Shown in pieces: positions 9,254 to 18,805 of a stretch of DNA of 64,000 bases (position 1 is the first letter of the stretch; each line of letters begins with the position of its first letter). Source of the DNA: Alicyclobacillus sp. SO9. Lineage in GTDB: Bacteria > Bacillota > Bacilli > Alicyclobacillales > Alicyclobacillaceae. A model generated the notes under the pieces. The model saw only the letters and a program-made list of their open reading frames with translations. It was not told the DNA's origin and ran no database searches. The DNA lies in contig NZ_CP066339.1 of assembly GCF_016406125.1 (NCBI RefSeq), positions 3,038,001-3,102,000 on the forward strand, given 5' to 3'. The position numbers and the translations under genes were made by a program.

Positions 9254-10758
9254 TCCTGTAAGATCCTTCGCAATAGTTTCCCTGACGCATTTCGCGGCAG
9301 GTGTTCAATCTCAATAAAGTCTTTCGGAACCTTATACCCAGCCAGTTGCTTCCGACAGTAGTCTTGCAATTCCGAAGTGCTGACGGCTTTCCCGCAAGGG
9401 ACAATCACTGCAAGCGGTACCTGTCCCCAGTCCTGGTCCGTGACGCCAACCACCGCAGCTTCAGCAATGTTCTCGTGTTTTTCGAGCACTGATTCAATTT
9501 CAGCAGGATAGATGTTTTCACCGCCGGAGACAATCATATCCTTGCGTCTGTCAAGCACGTACAAATATCCGTCACTGTCCTGATACCCTACGTCTCCCGT
9601 CCACAACCAATCGCCGGAAATGGCAGCCCTCGTCTCTTCAGGACGGTTTAAGTAACCTCCAAAAACCGAGGGTCCGCGAACGACGATTTCGCCAGGTTCA
9701 AGGGGCGGTCTCTGAGCCGCCATGGGGTCTCGGCCATCTTGTCGCGCTTGTGGATTGACAATGATGACTTCATTCATCACCGACGGCAGTCCTGACGATC
9801 CAATTTTCTTCAGACCGTCTGCTGGCGACAAAGTACACACTTGTGAGGACGTCTCCGTGAGTCCGTAACTCTGAGCAACCGGAACACCAAGTTCTTGCGC
9901 ACGCTCGAGCAAGCCTTTAGAGGCGGCACTTCCTCCCAACAGGACTGCCCGCAGCGAGGATGGATACCCACTCTCACCGTGCTCATCAAACATGCGTTGT
10001 AACATCGTTGGAACGACGGAAACAAGGGATATCCCCTCATTGTCAATTGCCTCGTTGACAAGAGCAGCATCAAACCCATTATGAATCACCGCAGTCGCGC
10101 CATAAATCAAACAACGCAGCAGTACTGACATTCCGCCGACGTGAAACAGGGGCATGGGAACGAGCCATTTGTCCCCAGGCACAGTTCCAAGCTGCAACGC
10201 AGCCCCCACAGCCGACCACCACTCGTTTCCGAAAGTCAGTTGCGCACCTTTCGGCCTACCAGTGGTTCCGGAGGTATAAATGACGGCATGAACGTGATTC
10301 AAATTGATATGCGTATTCTGCGTCCCCGGGTTGACCGGAGACATCTCAGCCAAGTTTATCAACTGCAGTCCCGCGACGTGTTTCTGCAGTTCCCTGGCTT
10401 CCGCTGCTTTCTCAGTATCATGCAGCAACCAGGACACTTTTGCATCCTGGAGCTGCCACGCCAACTCTGGAACACGTAAACGCCAGTTGAGCGGTGTAAT
10501 CGTCAACTGTGCTTGAATCAGCGCATGTACCGAAAGTGCATATAAGTGCCCATCCTTCGCTAAGACACCAACTCGTCCTGTGACCTTGCGTTGGCGCAAA
10601 GCGCCTGCCATCCCAGTCGCAAGCTCATGCAATTCCCGGTAACTAAAGGTGCCGGACGGAGTGGACAGAGCCGCAACATCCGGATGTGTCAGCTTCCGTT
10701 GGTGCAGCCAATCTGGAATCCATGTTGCCGGTGCTTCCACAATCGTATCCCCCGTCAT
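9217..10758 (-). CDS. menE: o-Succinylbenzoate-CoA ligase (MenE)
   Basis: A 513-residue ANL-superfamily adenylating enzyme that activates o-succinylbenzoate with ATP and CoA. The AMP-binding P-loop YTSGTTGRPKG is near 160-170, with the adenine-binding SYGLTETSSQ and a C-terminal hinge/lysine region (YKVPKDF and NASGKLLRR). Specificity is inferred from its place directly after menB and before menF, because ANL enzymes are not distinguishable by motif alone. The spacer to menB is 26 bp and the end overlaps menF. Confidence 0.9.
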   Translation of the reverse strand: MTGDTIVEAPATWIPDWLHQRKLTHPDVAALSTPSGTFSYRELHELATGMAGALRQRKVTGRVGVLAKDGHLYALSVHALIQAQLTITPLNWRLRVPELAWQLQDAKVSWLLHDTEKAAEARELQKHVAGLQLINLAEMSPVNPGTQNTHINLNHVHAVIYTSGTTGRPKGAQLTFGNEWWSAVGAALQLGTVPGDKWLVPMPLFHVGGMSVLLRCLIYGATAVIHNGFDAALVNEAIDNEGISLVSVVPTMLQRMFDEHGESGYPSSLRAVLLGGSAASKGLLERAQELGVPVAQSYGLTETSSQVCTLSPADGLKKIGSSGLPSVMNEVIIVNPQARQDGRDPMAAQRPPLEPGEIVVRGPSVFGGYLNRPEETRAAISGDWLWTGDVGYQDSDGYLYVLDRRKDMIVSGGENIYPAEIESVLEKHENIAEAAVVGVTDQDWGQVPLAVIVPCGKAVSTSELQDYCRKQLAGYKVPKDFIEIEHLPRNASGKLLRRILQEWLEKDWQTTKH

Positions 10759-10784
10759 CTGTGTCTCTTATCCATATGCAAAGC

Positions 10785-11603
10785 TTAAGGCAGTCTGCGG
10801 AACTTTGAAAAGTCCGGTTTTCTCTTTTCCAGAAATGCTTCCTTGCCTTCACGCGCTTCCTCACTCATGTAATAAAGCATCGTTGCATCACCGGCCATTT
10901 GCTGCAGACCAGCATACCCGTCTGTATCCGCATTGAAAGCCATTTTTATGAAACGAAGTGCAATTGGACTCTTCTCAAGAATTTCTTTTGACCACTGAAT
11001 CGCAGTCTCGTCCACTTCAGCCAACGGTGCAACTGTGTTTACAAGACCCATCTCCAATGCTTCCTGTGCGTTGTATTGTCTGCACATGAACCAGATTTCC
11101 TTTGCCTTTTTCATGCCTACCTGCCGTCCCAACAGGGTGGACCCGTAGCCGGCGTCAAAGCTTCCTACTTTCGGACCTGTTTGTCCGAAAATGGCATTAT
11201 CCGCTGCAATGGTCATGTCACAGACCACGTGCAGAACGTGGCCGCCGCCAATTGCGTATCCCTTCACTACCGCTATTACGGGTTTAGGCAAGGCACGAAT
11301 TTGTCGTTGCAGGTCCAATACGTTCAGACGCGGAATGGTGTCTTCGCCGACATAGCCTCCATGACCGCGAACGCGCTGGTCTCCGCCCGAGCAAAACGCT
11401 TTGTCCCCGGCTCCAGTCAAAAGGACAACACCGGTTGTCTCATCGTCTCGAATGTGCTCAAATGCGTCAATCATTTCTTTTACCGTCGTCGGACGAAATG
11501 CGTTATGTACCTCCGGACGGTTAATCGTCACACGTGCGATACCTTGTGCGCGCTCATAGATAATATCTTCATATTCTTTAACTATCTCCCACTGTACAGG
11601 CAT
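10785..11603 (-). CDS. menB: 1,4-Dihydroxy-2-naphthoyl-CoA synthase (MenB)
   Basis: A 272-residue crotonase-fold enzyme that closes the ring of o-succinylbenzoyl-CoA. Diagnostic stretches are SGGDQRVRG near 92-100, [10 protein letters not shown] and [16 protein letters not shown], the last being characteristic of MenB over other crotonases. GGAGG stands 8 bases before the ATG. It is the first gene of the leftward men operon (menB-menE-menF-menD-menH, possibly with the lipoprotein gene), divergent from menA across a 297-bp spacer. Confidence 0.96.
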   Translation of the reverse strand: MPVQWEIVKEYEDIIYERAQGIARVTINRPEVHNAFRPTTVKEMIDAFEHIRDDETTGVVLLTGAGDKAFCSGGDQRVRGHGGYVGEDTIPRLNVLDLQRQIRALPKPVIAVVKGYAIGGGHVLHVVCDMTIAADNAIFGQTGPKVGSFDAGYGSTLLGRQVGMKKAKEIWFMCRQYNAQEALEMGLVNTVAPLAEVDETAIQWSKEILEKSPIALRFIKMAFNADTDGYAGLQQMAGDATMLYYMSEEAREGKEAFLEKRKPDFSKFRRLP

Positions 11604-11900
11604 GTTTCATTCCTCCAATTCAAGATGGTGCACATCCAGCTTGTCTGTTGTGCTGGACAGAAAAAGACCACATCCAGTATAGCAAACATCCATTGCAATG
11701 AGGAAACTTGTCTGGAGAATGTTTCGGCACTCTGTGCATTTCATCCCCTCAATTTCTATAGTTTGGCTTTCTTCCATGGCTTTGTTATTGCCGTCTTTCT
11801 ACATTATTTGATAGTATCTTGTCAGAGACATGAGGGGGTAGCGTTTTGAACCCGCCCATATCCTAATTATGTAAATTCGTCATAGAGAGGCGTAGAAACA
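11604..11900. promoter_or_regulatory. Divergent menB / menA intergenic region
   Basis: This 297-bp spacer must hold the promoters of the leftward men operon and of rightward menA. For menA, TTGCCG and TAGTAT 18 bp apart (about 11793-11822) are a plausible sigma-A promoter. I see no clear riboswitch, operator palindrome or small gene. Confidence 0.4.
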
Positions 11901-12809
11901 GTGACCCTTCGGCATCGATTACACATCCTGTGGCGGTTGTTGCGGCCGTACACGCTCGTTGCAGCCGTCGTTCCGGTTCTGATTGGAACAGGGCTGGCAT
12001 TTACGAAATCATCTTTCCATCCCGGACTTTTCATCAGTTTTCTTTTGGCAGCTATTTTGATTCAATCTGCAACAAACATTTTCAATGAGTATTTTGACTT
12101 TCGGCGCGGTCTGGATAACGACAAAATGACCGGGATTGCAGGTGCGATTGTACGCGACGGCGTCCGTCCGAGAACCGTTTTGGCGCTAGCATGGGGATTT
12201 ATTCTGATAAGTGTTGTGCTGGGGGCGTACATTTGCTCACAGACGACTTGGTGGATCGCGTTGCTCGGCAGCGTCTGCATCGCCGTAGCCTACTTTTATT
12301 CGGGAGGACCTAAACCGCTGTCCTATACTCCTTTCGGAGAACTGGCCGCGTCAGTGGCAATGGGACCTGTCATCGTCCTGATTGGATTCTACATTGAGAC
12401 CCAGGACATTACTACAAGAGCCGTCGTCGCTTCCCTGCCCATTGGTCTGTTGATTGGCGCCATCCTATTGGGAAACAATATTCGTGACATCGAGCATGAC
12501 AAACGGGGCGGGAGACGGACCATAGCCATTTTGCTCGGACCTGAGGGCGGACGAATCTTGTTTGCTGGGGTGTACGTTATCACCTACATCATCATCCTCG
12601 CCTTGATTGTCCTCGGAATGTTAACACCATGGGCCTTACTGGTTTTACTCACGGTTCCGTCAGGCTACGCCGTAGTCAAAGGTTGGATGCAAAGCAGAGC
12701 AGATGCAAACAAGCTTCAAGCGGCTTTTAAGGGAACTGCCTTGCAACTCCTGCGCGTCGGGGCGTCCATGTTTGTTGGCTTAGCAGCTGCTGCTTGGATT
12801 CACTTTTAA
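11901..12809 (+). CDS. menA: 1,4-Dihydroxy-2-naphthoate prenyltransferase (MenA)
   Basis: A 302-residue UbiA-superfamily membrane enzyme with about 8-9 transmembrane helices. It attaches the polyprenyl tail to DHNA, giving demethylmenaquinone. The first Asp-rich motif is NEYFDFRRGLDNDK near 61-74 and the second is NNIRDIEHDKRGGRRT near 193-208; both bind the prenyl diphosphate through Mg2+. The start is GTG with AGAGAGGCG upstream. It is divergent from the other men genes, which supports the assignment. Confidence 0.94.
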   Translation: MTLRHRLHILWRLLRPYTLVAAVVPVLIGTGLAFTKSSFHPGLFISFLLAAILIQSATNIFNEYFDFRRGLDNDKMTGIAGAIVRDGVRPRTVLALAWGFILISVVLGAYICSQTTWWIALLGSVCIAVAYFYSGGPKPLSYTPFGELAASVAMGPVIVLIGFYIETQDITTRAVVASLPIGLLIGAILLGNNIRDIEHDKRGGRRTIAILLGPEGGRILFAGVYVITYIIILALIVLGMLTPWALLVLLTVPSGYAVVKGWMQSRADANKLQAAFKGTALQLLRVGASMFVGLAAAAWIHF

Positions 12810-12836
12810 AAATGCTGTTGTCCCCGCCTATACAAG

Positions 12837-14123
12837 TCACGGATATCGCAGTTCCTCTGTCTTCCGTTGGCGGTAGCGTTGCAGGACATAGAACCCCATT
12901 CCAACGAACAGACACGCGGCCGCGGTTAAAAGTTGATGCACAGACTCGTTGGTCAATAGTACTGTGCAAAGCAGAGCGGCCGTAGAAGGAATCGCAATTG
13001 GGACTCGCATGCCGGTAAGCCCGCGGCTTCGCTTTCGATAGCGCAGTGCGACAACCGATACACAGACCATAAGATATTCATACAGGCGGGCTACTACATT
13101 GAGTAAAATGAGACTGGAGAAACTGTGACTGAGAGCAAGGGCCATGGCAAATACGGCTGTGGTCCAAATAGCTGCTACAGGTGTCTTGTACACCGGGTGA
13201 ACGGTTGCCAGCCAGCCGGGCAGTACCTCATCCCGTGCTAAGGCGTAAAGCGATCGCGGTGAGGACAACGCCACCCCGCTCTTCGTTCCCAGTATCGACA
13301 ACAATGCGCCAATCGTCATAAAAGTGAGCCCACCGGCAAACATAAGTCGCCCAACTGTAGCCAGCGGTGCATTGGCAGTCGCTAACTGCGGGTCAATTCG
13401 AAGGGCTGCATATTGAATTAGCATATAAAACAAGGTTACGCCAACGAGTGTACCAATAATCGCCACAGCAACGGTCTTTCTGGGATTGACCATTTCTCCC
13501 GCCGGGACTGCTGCCATTTCAAATCCGCCGTAGGCAAAAACCAGCAGCAGGACAGCCTTTAAGAAATTTGCATGAGGTACGGTTACTGCTGAGAGTCCGG
13601 CCGGTGCAGAGACAAAAAAAACACCGTAGACCACTAATAAGATCAAGGGCATAAACTTCGCAACCGTCAGGACCTGCAGACTCAATGCGCCCTTTTTCGC
13701 CCCATGCGTATTTAACCAAGCCAGTCCTCCGACAACCAAAACAATTAATACTGAACGAAAGGGTTTTACTGCGGGTATCAACGTATCCGCATAAACGGCA
13801 AGTCCATTGGACAATACAGCCCAACCAACGACATAGTTAATCCATGCCATCCACCCCACGCTGAATCCAGCCGTCTTACCCAACCCCTGCCTTGCGTATA
13901 CGTAAGAGCCGCCGGTCTCGTTAAACATCGAACCTGCTTCCGAATACGCCAGCCCAATTAACAGGCACAATGCACCCGCCGTGAGCACTGCCCAAACAGC
14001 GTTTGCGCCCGCGTACTTGGCAACCTGTCCAGGAAGGAGAAAGATTCCACCCCCTACTACACCGTTTACTCCAAGTAGAAATATGGCAGGTGTCCGCAGC
14101 GACCTCTGTAGCTCGGGTTTCAC
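12837..14123 (-). CDS. APC-family amino acid permease
   Basis: About 428 residues with roughly 12 transmembrane segments. The first helix has the APC motif GVNGVVGGGIFLLPG, followed by the conserved SEAGSMFNETGGSYVYAR region; together these mark an amino acid/polyamine/organocation transporter. The substrate cannot be read from the sequence. The GTG at 14123 is chosen because AAAGGAG ends 8 bases upstream. The in-frame ATG at 14147 lies upstream of that binding site and is less likely. It stands alone between menA (convergent) and the PhzF gene. Confidence 0.82.
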   Translation of the reverse strand: MKPELQRSLRTPAIFLLGVNGVVGGGIFLLPGQVAKYAGANAVWAVLTAGALCLLIGLAYSEAGSMFNETGGSYVYARQGLGKTAGFSVGWMAWINYVVGWAVLSNGLAVYADTLIPAVKPFRSVLIVLVVGGLAWLNTHGAKKGALSLQVLTVAKFMPLILLVVYGVFFVSAPAGLSAVTVPHANFLKAVLLLVFAYGGFEMAAVPAGEMVNPRKTVAVAIIGTLVGVTLFYMLIQYAALRIDPQLATANAPLATVGRLMFAGGLTFMTIGALLSILGTKSGVALSSPRSLYALARDEVLPGWLATVHPVYKTPVAAIWTTAVFAMALALSHSFSSLILLNVVARLYEYLMVCVSVVALRYRKRSRGLTGMRVPIAIPSTAALLCTVLLTNESVHQLLTAAACLFVGMGFYVLQRYRQRKTEELRYP

Positions 14124-14257
14124 GGTCTCCACTCCTTTGTGTTTCATCTGTTCTCAAAAACGTGCAGCACGGGATTATATAACCAGTCTTGACCACAGCC
14201 ATCCCAAACATGCCTGGTCACCTTTTTTTCGAAAGGATTAACGTGACGCGGGTACTA

Positions 14258-14287
14258 CAAAAAGAGCGGCAGTGTGTCCTGCCGCTC
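14258..14287 (-). terminator. Rho-independent terminator of the phzF-like gene
   Basis: Read leftward, an 8-bp perfect stem (GAGCGGCA/TGCCGCTC) with an 8-base loop is followed by TTTTT. It lies 135 bp beyond the phzF-like stop. Confidence 0.8.
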
Positions 14288-14422
14288 GCATTTATGCTTT
14301 CAATCACTTCCATTCTAAGTTCTAGCGGGATACTTGAACGCTCCCAATCGTCACATTTTGGATTGGGTTCGACGCGATGTGCAAGGCTGCTCGAAGGCCG
14401 GAGTCCAAGAAGATTACGGAAA

Positions 14423-15289
14423 TCATATGGTCATAAGTCCCTTTAACACCGTTGCGGCTTTCCCTCCTACCTTCACTTGCATTTGATTCTGCATTTTTGA
14501 CACGGCAACATGAATGAATCCGGGACGTCCAACCGACCAGCCCTGTTCAAAAACAAATTCCCCTGGCTCGAGTTTGCCCTGATCTACAAGCCATGCTCCT
14601 AAAGCGCCGCTCGCTGTGCCTGTATGCGGGTCCTCTAAAATGCCAACGGCAGGAGAAAAATCACGTGCATGGAGTGTGCTATCTCTCTCCTTGGTAGAAA
14701 AGGTATAGACGTGGGTACTAGCCGCACCCTGTTGTTCATTCAATTTCTTTATAGCATCAAAATTCGGCTGCAAATGTTCTAGAACGTCAAGTCCTGTAAC
14801 AGGAACCATGAAGTCCCAGAGTCCAGTATAGGCTAGCCCGAAGGGAACTTCGGAAGATATGGCAGACGGGTCGATGCCAAGTAGTTGAGCCATGTCCTTT
14901 AATGAGATGTCATTTACACGTTGGAACTTAGGCGCCGCCTGATTCATCCAGACCGTACCGTCAACACTAATCTGCATGGTAAGCTCTCCAACATTTGTAC
15001 CAACCCGCAAAAGGCCTGTCCTATTTCGTTCGCTGTGAAGCAAGTGGAGCGTAGCCACAGTCGCGTGACCACACAAATCCACCTCTGTGGCAGGGGTAAA
15101 ATAGCGAAAGCGCAGGTTCCCAATGTCATCCTGAATCACAAAAGCCGTCTCCGAACAATTTAGTTCCCGTGCAATGTGCTGCATCTGCAGCGGCGTCAAA
15201 TCATTTGCTGATAACACGACGCCTGCAGGGTTGCCGGAAAAGGGAGCAGTCGTAAACGCATCAACTTGAAACACTTCAATTTGCCTCAT
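14423..15289 (-). CDS. PhzF-family isomerase/epimerase
   Basis: A 288-residue protein of the PhzF/YddE family, which has a diaminopimelate-epimerase-like fold. The N-terminus VFQVDAFTTAPFSGNPAGVV with the later SETAFV (catalytic Glu region near 46) and DLCGHATVA are the family hallmarks, and EDPHTGTASGALGAWL marks the second half. Members include phenazine isomerases, but here no other phenazine genes occur, so the substrate is unknown. It starts at ATG with GGAG 8 bases upstream. Confidence 0.85.
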   Translation of the reverse strand: MRQIEVFQVDAFTTAPFSGNPAGVVLSANDLTPLQMQHIARELNCSETAFVIQDDIGNLRFRYFTPATEVDLCGHATVATLHLLHSERNRTGLLRVGTNVGELTMQISVDGTVWMNQAAPKFQRVNDISLKDMAQLLGIDPSAISSEVPFGLAYTGLWDFMVPVTGLDVLEHLQPNFDAIKKLNEQQGAASTHVYTFSTKERDSTLHARDFSPAVGILEDPHTGTASGALGAWLVDQGKLEPGEFVFEQGWSVGRPGFIHVAVSKMQNQMQVKVGGKAATVLKGLMTI

Positions 15290-15304
15290 CTTACGTCTCC
15301 TTCC

Positions 15305-15901
15305 TCAACCTCTCGTCTTTCGAATCCATCGCCAAATGACATAACCAAGTCCCATGACGACAATCAAAATGACAATAGGAATCGCGAAACGGTGAAAAAA
15401 GAAATGATATCTTCGCCAAGCAATCCCGATGTACTTACCAATTAGAACAAAAAACAGCACCCAAAGAACTGCACTGATTGCATTTATGATAGAAAACACA
15501 TAAAATCGCATCTTGTTAATGCCCGCTAAGTACGGCACCAATACACGAATTCCAGCGATGAATTTTGCAAACAGAACAATCCAGAGTTCTGACCTTTGAA
15601 ATCGGCGTTCAGCGGCATTTAGTCTTTCCTCTGTGATTCCTACGTATCTGCCCAGGGCAAGAATAACGGGTCTTCCTAAATACCGGCCAATACCGTAGGC
15701 GACCGTCGATCCCACAACGTTCCCAATCACGGCTGCCACTACCAACGGTACGAGAGAAAAAACGTGTTGTGTCCACTCAAATCCTGAAATTGTAAGTGTC
15801 GTCTCGGCCGGAAACGGTATTCCTATCATTTCTGTTAGCAGAATGAAAAAAACACCCACGTAGCCATATGTATGTATAAAGTGTTGAACGTCAAAGTGCA
15901 T
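15305..15901 (-). CDS. DedA-family membrane protein
   Basis: About 198 residues of the DedA/SNARE-associated (VTT domain) family with 4-5 hydrophobic segments. The typical opening GYVGVFFILLTEMIGIPFPAE and the later KFIAGIRVLVPYLAG with its conserved Arg are visible. DedA proteins act in membrane lipid recycling and proton-motive-force homeostasis; some flip phospholipids or undecaprenyl phosphate. The start may be the ATG at 15901 or the adjacent GTG at 15904, both served by AAGGA. It lies 15 bp upstream of the phzF-like gene and may be cotranscribed with it. Confidence 0.88.
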   Translation of the reverse strand: MHFDVQHFIHTYGYVGVFFILLTEMIGIPFPAETTLTISGFEWTQHVFSLVPLVVAAVIGNVVGSTVAYGIGRYLGRPVILALGRYVGITEERLNAAERRFQRSELWIVLFAKFIAGIRVLVPYLAGINKMRFYVFSIINAISAVLWVLFFVLIGKYIGIAWRRYHFFFHRFAIPIVILIVVMGLGYVIWRWIRKTRG

Positions 15902-16089
15902 CACGTCAAATCCTTCCTGCGACTTCCTCGTACCATTTTATCCTTGTTACAAAACGTTCAAACAAGTGATTTCATTTATGTAGGGAACAGTATAGAGAAA
16001 GTAAGAGAGAATGAAACTCTCAATGAATGCAAAGGGGACATTCACCACGTGCTCTATCTAAAATTCGCAAAGATCTGAGGTGATGCATC

Positions 16090-16120
16090 AAAAAATGAGT
16101 ACGCTTAATGCGTACTCATT
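16090..16120 (-). terminator. Rho-independent terminator
   Basis: An 11-bp stem (AATGAGTACGC/GCGTACTCATT) with a 5-base loop is followed leftward by a T-run. It follows the stop of the 99-residue gene at 16134. Confidence 0.8.
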
Positions 16121-16133
16121 TACTCTGACAAGA

Positions 16134-16433
16134 TTAGGCTGTATCATGCCGCCTTATTTGCTTTGCAGCATTTAACTTACACTGTTGAAGCTGTGTCAAA
16201 ATCCGCTTAGCTCCCTCTTTCGAAACAGGAATATATATGATGGGGTGTCCTGCAGCACGAATTGATACCACCCGCACATCGATATACTTGCCCATAGTGA
16301 CGCAAGGTGCCAACTCGACAACAGTTTCCAATTCTCGGGCGTGGATTCTCAGCTCGCTGTCCGCTTGATAAATAATGATGTCATCGTTGTCCTTAAGAAT
16401 CGTAGTCGCTTCGTCCCGAAAAATATCCACCAT
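16134..16433 (-). CDS. Hypothetical small cytosolic protein
   Basis: A 99-residue protein, not recognised. It is soluble, with alternating beta-like and charged stretches (DDIIIYQADSELRIHARELE) and a basic C-terminal helix (GAKRILTQLQQCKLNAAKQIRR). It starts at ATG with GGGGATAGG about 10 bases upstream, and it has its own terminator, which supports a real single-gene unit. It is flanked by intergenic DNA on both sides, so context gives no hint of function. Confidence 0.65.
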   Translation of the reverse strand: MVDIFRDEATTILKDNDDIIIYQADSELRIHARELETVVELAPCVTMGKYIDVRVVSIRAAGHPIIYIPVSKEGAKRILTQLQQCKLNAAKQIRRHDTA

Positions 16434-16681
16434 ACAAACCTATCCCCTTTGAACTGATGTCCACAGAAGGCTGACCCGGGGGGCCGCAATAATCCCCATT
16501 ATATGCATGGAATCGTACAACACAAATCCCTAAATTGACGGAAATTCTTCTGTTACCACATATTTATGGTATTTAGGTTTCACAGACGCATATTCTCTCT
16601 CATTCACGGATGTTTACGGATGTATCTACTTTCAAAGGACGACTTTCTAAAAGCTGTCCGATGAGTGCCTAAAATGCAATA

Positions 16682-16712
16682 GTCCCTCTGAGCTACGTTC
16701 GCTCAGAGGGAC
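16682..16712 (-). terminator. Terminator of the APC permease gene
   Basis: A perfect 12-bp stem (GTCCCTCTGAGC/GCTCAGAGGGAC) with an 8-base loop lies 19 bp beyond the permease stop. The leftward flank is T-rich but interrupted (TATTGCATTTT). Confidence 0.72.
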
Positions 16713-16730
16713 CAAATGAGACAGAGGTTC

Positions 16731-18350
16731 CTACACTTCCATTGTCCGCATTGCTTCATCTTCTTCGTCATCTGTGTCAATCTGAGGCTGAGGCAACGCG
16801 CTTGCCACAGCCCAGTAGTAGATAACAATTGCGCCTGCACCCACAATCAACGTATCCCAGGGGCTTGCTATGTAAGCGTGAATTTTTCCATCTGCACCCG
16901 TCGGACCGAATGAACCCAGTCGTTCCATCACCAATATGAAGAAGAAGTACACAATTAACCATGCTGCCGCTTTCCACTCAGTCTTCAGTTTTTGATGCCA
17001 AGAAGCATCGCGATCCATGAAAGCAAAATACAAAACCAAAGACGCCAAGGACATGGTTATCAACAGTGCATCCGTAGTCCATCCTGACCAGTAAATAATC
17101 CATGTTGCGAAAATAAACGCCACAGGCGACCAAAATTTCCAGCCCTTCAGTTTAAACGGACGCGGTAAATCCGGGCTAGATTTGCGCAATGCCGCCTGGG
17201 AAATTGGACCAATCATGTACGTCATGACAGTAGCCGATGTAACAGCGGAAATGAGTACACCCCATTGGTTGAAATGAAAAGGTCCGTAATTCGGCAAAAT
17301 CCATGCAATGGAGAGCAATACAGACAGCCACAGCGCACCGCGCGGAATACCTGTACGTGCATTCACTTTCCCAAATATGGAATAGAAAATACCCTTTTTC
17401 GCCCACGCAAAGAGCACGCGAGCCGTTCCTGCCATGTATACATTACCAGTTCCCGAAGGTGAAATGACAGCATCAGCATAGACCAGGTTCATCAACCACA
17501 TCAGACCAAGGACCTTGGCGATATCTGCATAGGGTTGATCAAAGGAAATCCCGGACCAGCCATTTGCCAATAGATGAGGTGGAATAGCGCCAATAAAGGC
17601 TTGCTGCAACAGGAGGTATAACCCTGCGCCGACAATCACTGACAGCACGATGGCCCACGGGATGTCCCGCTGTGGTCTGCTCGCCTCGGCTCCAAAATCG
17701 ACCGATTGACGAAAGCCCAGGTAAGCAAAGACAATGCCCGCACCTGTAACAGCCTGCATGATGCCGTGGAGCCCTCCTGGTGCTGCACCAGTTACAGAAT
17801 AGTTTCCTGGATGAATATGTGTAAAGAGCATGATAATGATGATAATTGGGACGATAAATTTAAATAACGTAACAATCGTATTGACTTTGCCAAAAACGTT
17901 AACGCTCCAGTAATTAATAAGAAAGAATACAAACAAAAGTGCTACCTGCAAAAGCATGCCAAGAAATGACGGGCTGTGAGCCGTTCCGAGGGCGTGCCAC
18001 CAGCCTGTCGCGTACTCACGGAATGCATCCGTCTCCACACCAGCGACACTGGAATAAGCCAACATTGAGGCAAAGCCAATAAACCATCCCACCATTGAAC
18101 CGTGGGTATACTGCGGATACCGGACAAAGCCGCCGGCCCTAGGCATTGCAGCGGCCAACTCTGCGTAGACCAGACCAATAAGGATAATTGCTGCTGCACC
18201 GAAAAGCCACGCAACCCATGCGAGATTACCGGCATAGTGCGCTCCCTTCATGGCACCGTACAACCAGCCTGAACCAATAATGGAGCCGATACCAAGGAGC
18301 GTGAGGTCAAGAAGTGTAAGCTTTTGCTTGAACTTTGAAGAACCTGCCAT
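16731..18350 (-). CDS. APC-family permease (paralogue of the gene at 39964)
   Basis: A 539-residue, 12-14-helix APC transporter. Helix 1 carries GIGSIIGSGWLYG, the canonical unwound substrate-binding segment, and RYPQYTHGSMVGW follows near 77-90. The C-terminus is acidic (TDDEEDEAM) and probably cytosolic. The permease at 39964-41568 shares IGSGWL-G, GLV-EL, VRYPQY-GSMV and the helix FGKVNT/FGQVNT, so the two are paralogues of one subfamily. The substrate is unknown; amino acids or amines are likely. It starts at ATG behind a GGAG-like site in an AT-rich leader. Confidence 0.85.
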   Translation of the reverse strand: MAGSSKFKQKLTLLDLTLLGIGSIIGSGWLYGAMKGAHYAGNLAWVAWLFGAAAIILIGLVYAELAAAMPRAGGFVRYPQYTHGSMVGWFIGFASMLAYSSVAGVETDAFREYATGWWHALGTAHSPSFLGMLLQVALLFVFFLINYWSVNVFGKVNTIVTLFKFIVPIIIIIMLFTHIHPGNYSVTGAAPGGLHGIMQAVTGAGIVFAYLGFRQSVDFGAEASRPQRDIPWAIVLSVIVGAGLYLLLQQAFIGAIPPHLLANGWSGISFDQPYADIAKVLGLMWLMNLVYADAVISPSGTGNVYMAGTARVLFAWAKKGIFYSIFGKVNARTGIPRGALWLSVLLSIAWILPNYGPFHFNQWGVLISAVTSATVMTYMIGPISQAALRKSSPDLPRPFKLKGWKFWSPVAFIFATWIIYWSGWTTDALLITMSLASLVLYFAFMDRDASWHQKLKTEWKAAAWLIVYFFFILVMERLGSFGPTGADGKIHAYIASPWDTLIVGAGAIVIYYWAVASALPQPQIDTDDEEDEAMRTMEV

Positions 18351-18519
18351 AGTTTCTCTCCTTTCGAATTTTAGTAATTAAATTAGTGGAACTGCATCTA
18401 GCATTATAATTTTATTAATCTAAGAAGTCAACAATTCCTTTTGTACTATAAAACATATTATTTTCAATTAATTTTCAATAAATGGACACAAAAGGATCAC
18501 AAATCGTTCACAAAGGAGG

Positions 18520-18696
18520 TTATTGTATCAGCCACAGCCAAATCAAGCTTGCAGGCAGCAAAACAGCATTACCGAACGCAGAAGTCTTATCACCTTTCTG
18601 AAATTCACGTCTGATTGTAATGACATAACCCGTAACTAGGCCCGCAGTCACAAGAATGGTCAGTTTTTTCTTTTGATTGGATTTTTGACCAGCCAC
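18520..18696 (-). CDS. Small membrane protein (58 aa), unrecognised
   Basis: A 58-residue reading frame starting at GTG, with GGAGGGAG about 12 bases upstream. It has a basic N-terminus (QKSNQKKK), a hydrophobic segment LTILVTAGLVTGYVI, a charged hinge RREFQKGDKTS and a second hydrophobic stretch AVLLPASLIWLWLI at the C-terminus. This two-helix pattern with positive-inside ends looks like a real small membrane protein. No family was recognised. It lies between the DsbA/FrnE gene and the APC permease gene, on the same strand. Confidence 0.6.
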   Translation of the reverse strand: MAGQKSNQKKKLTILVTAGLVTGYVITIRREFQKGDKTSAFGNAVLLPASLIWLWLIQ

Positions 18697-18805
18697 CTGT
18701 CACCACTCCCTCCTACAGGAGATGCGCTACAAGCAAAGATTGTACACAACGAACATCCTTGCACCATGTGCTTCGAGGTAAATGGACGCAGCCGCGAATG
18801 GAAAC

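Noticed and set aside
11076-11849. Long + strand frame of 257 codons
   Set aside because: It lies mostly antisense to menB, lacks a ribosome binding site and gives a Cys/His/Phe-rich sequence without domain features.
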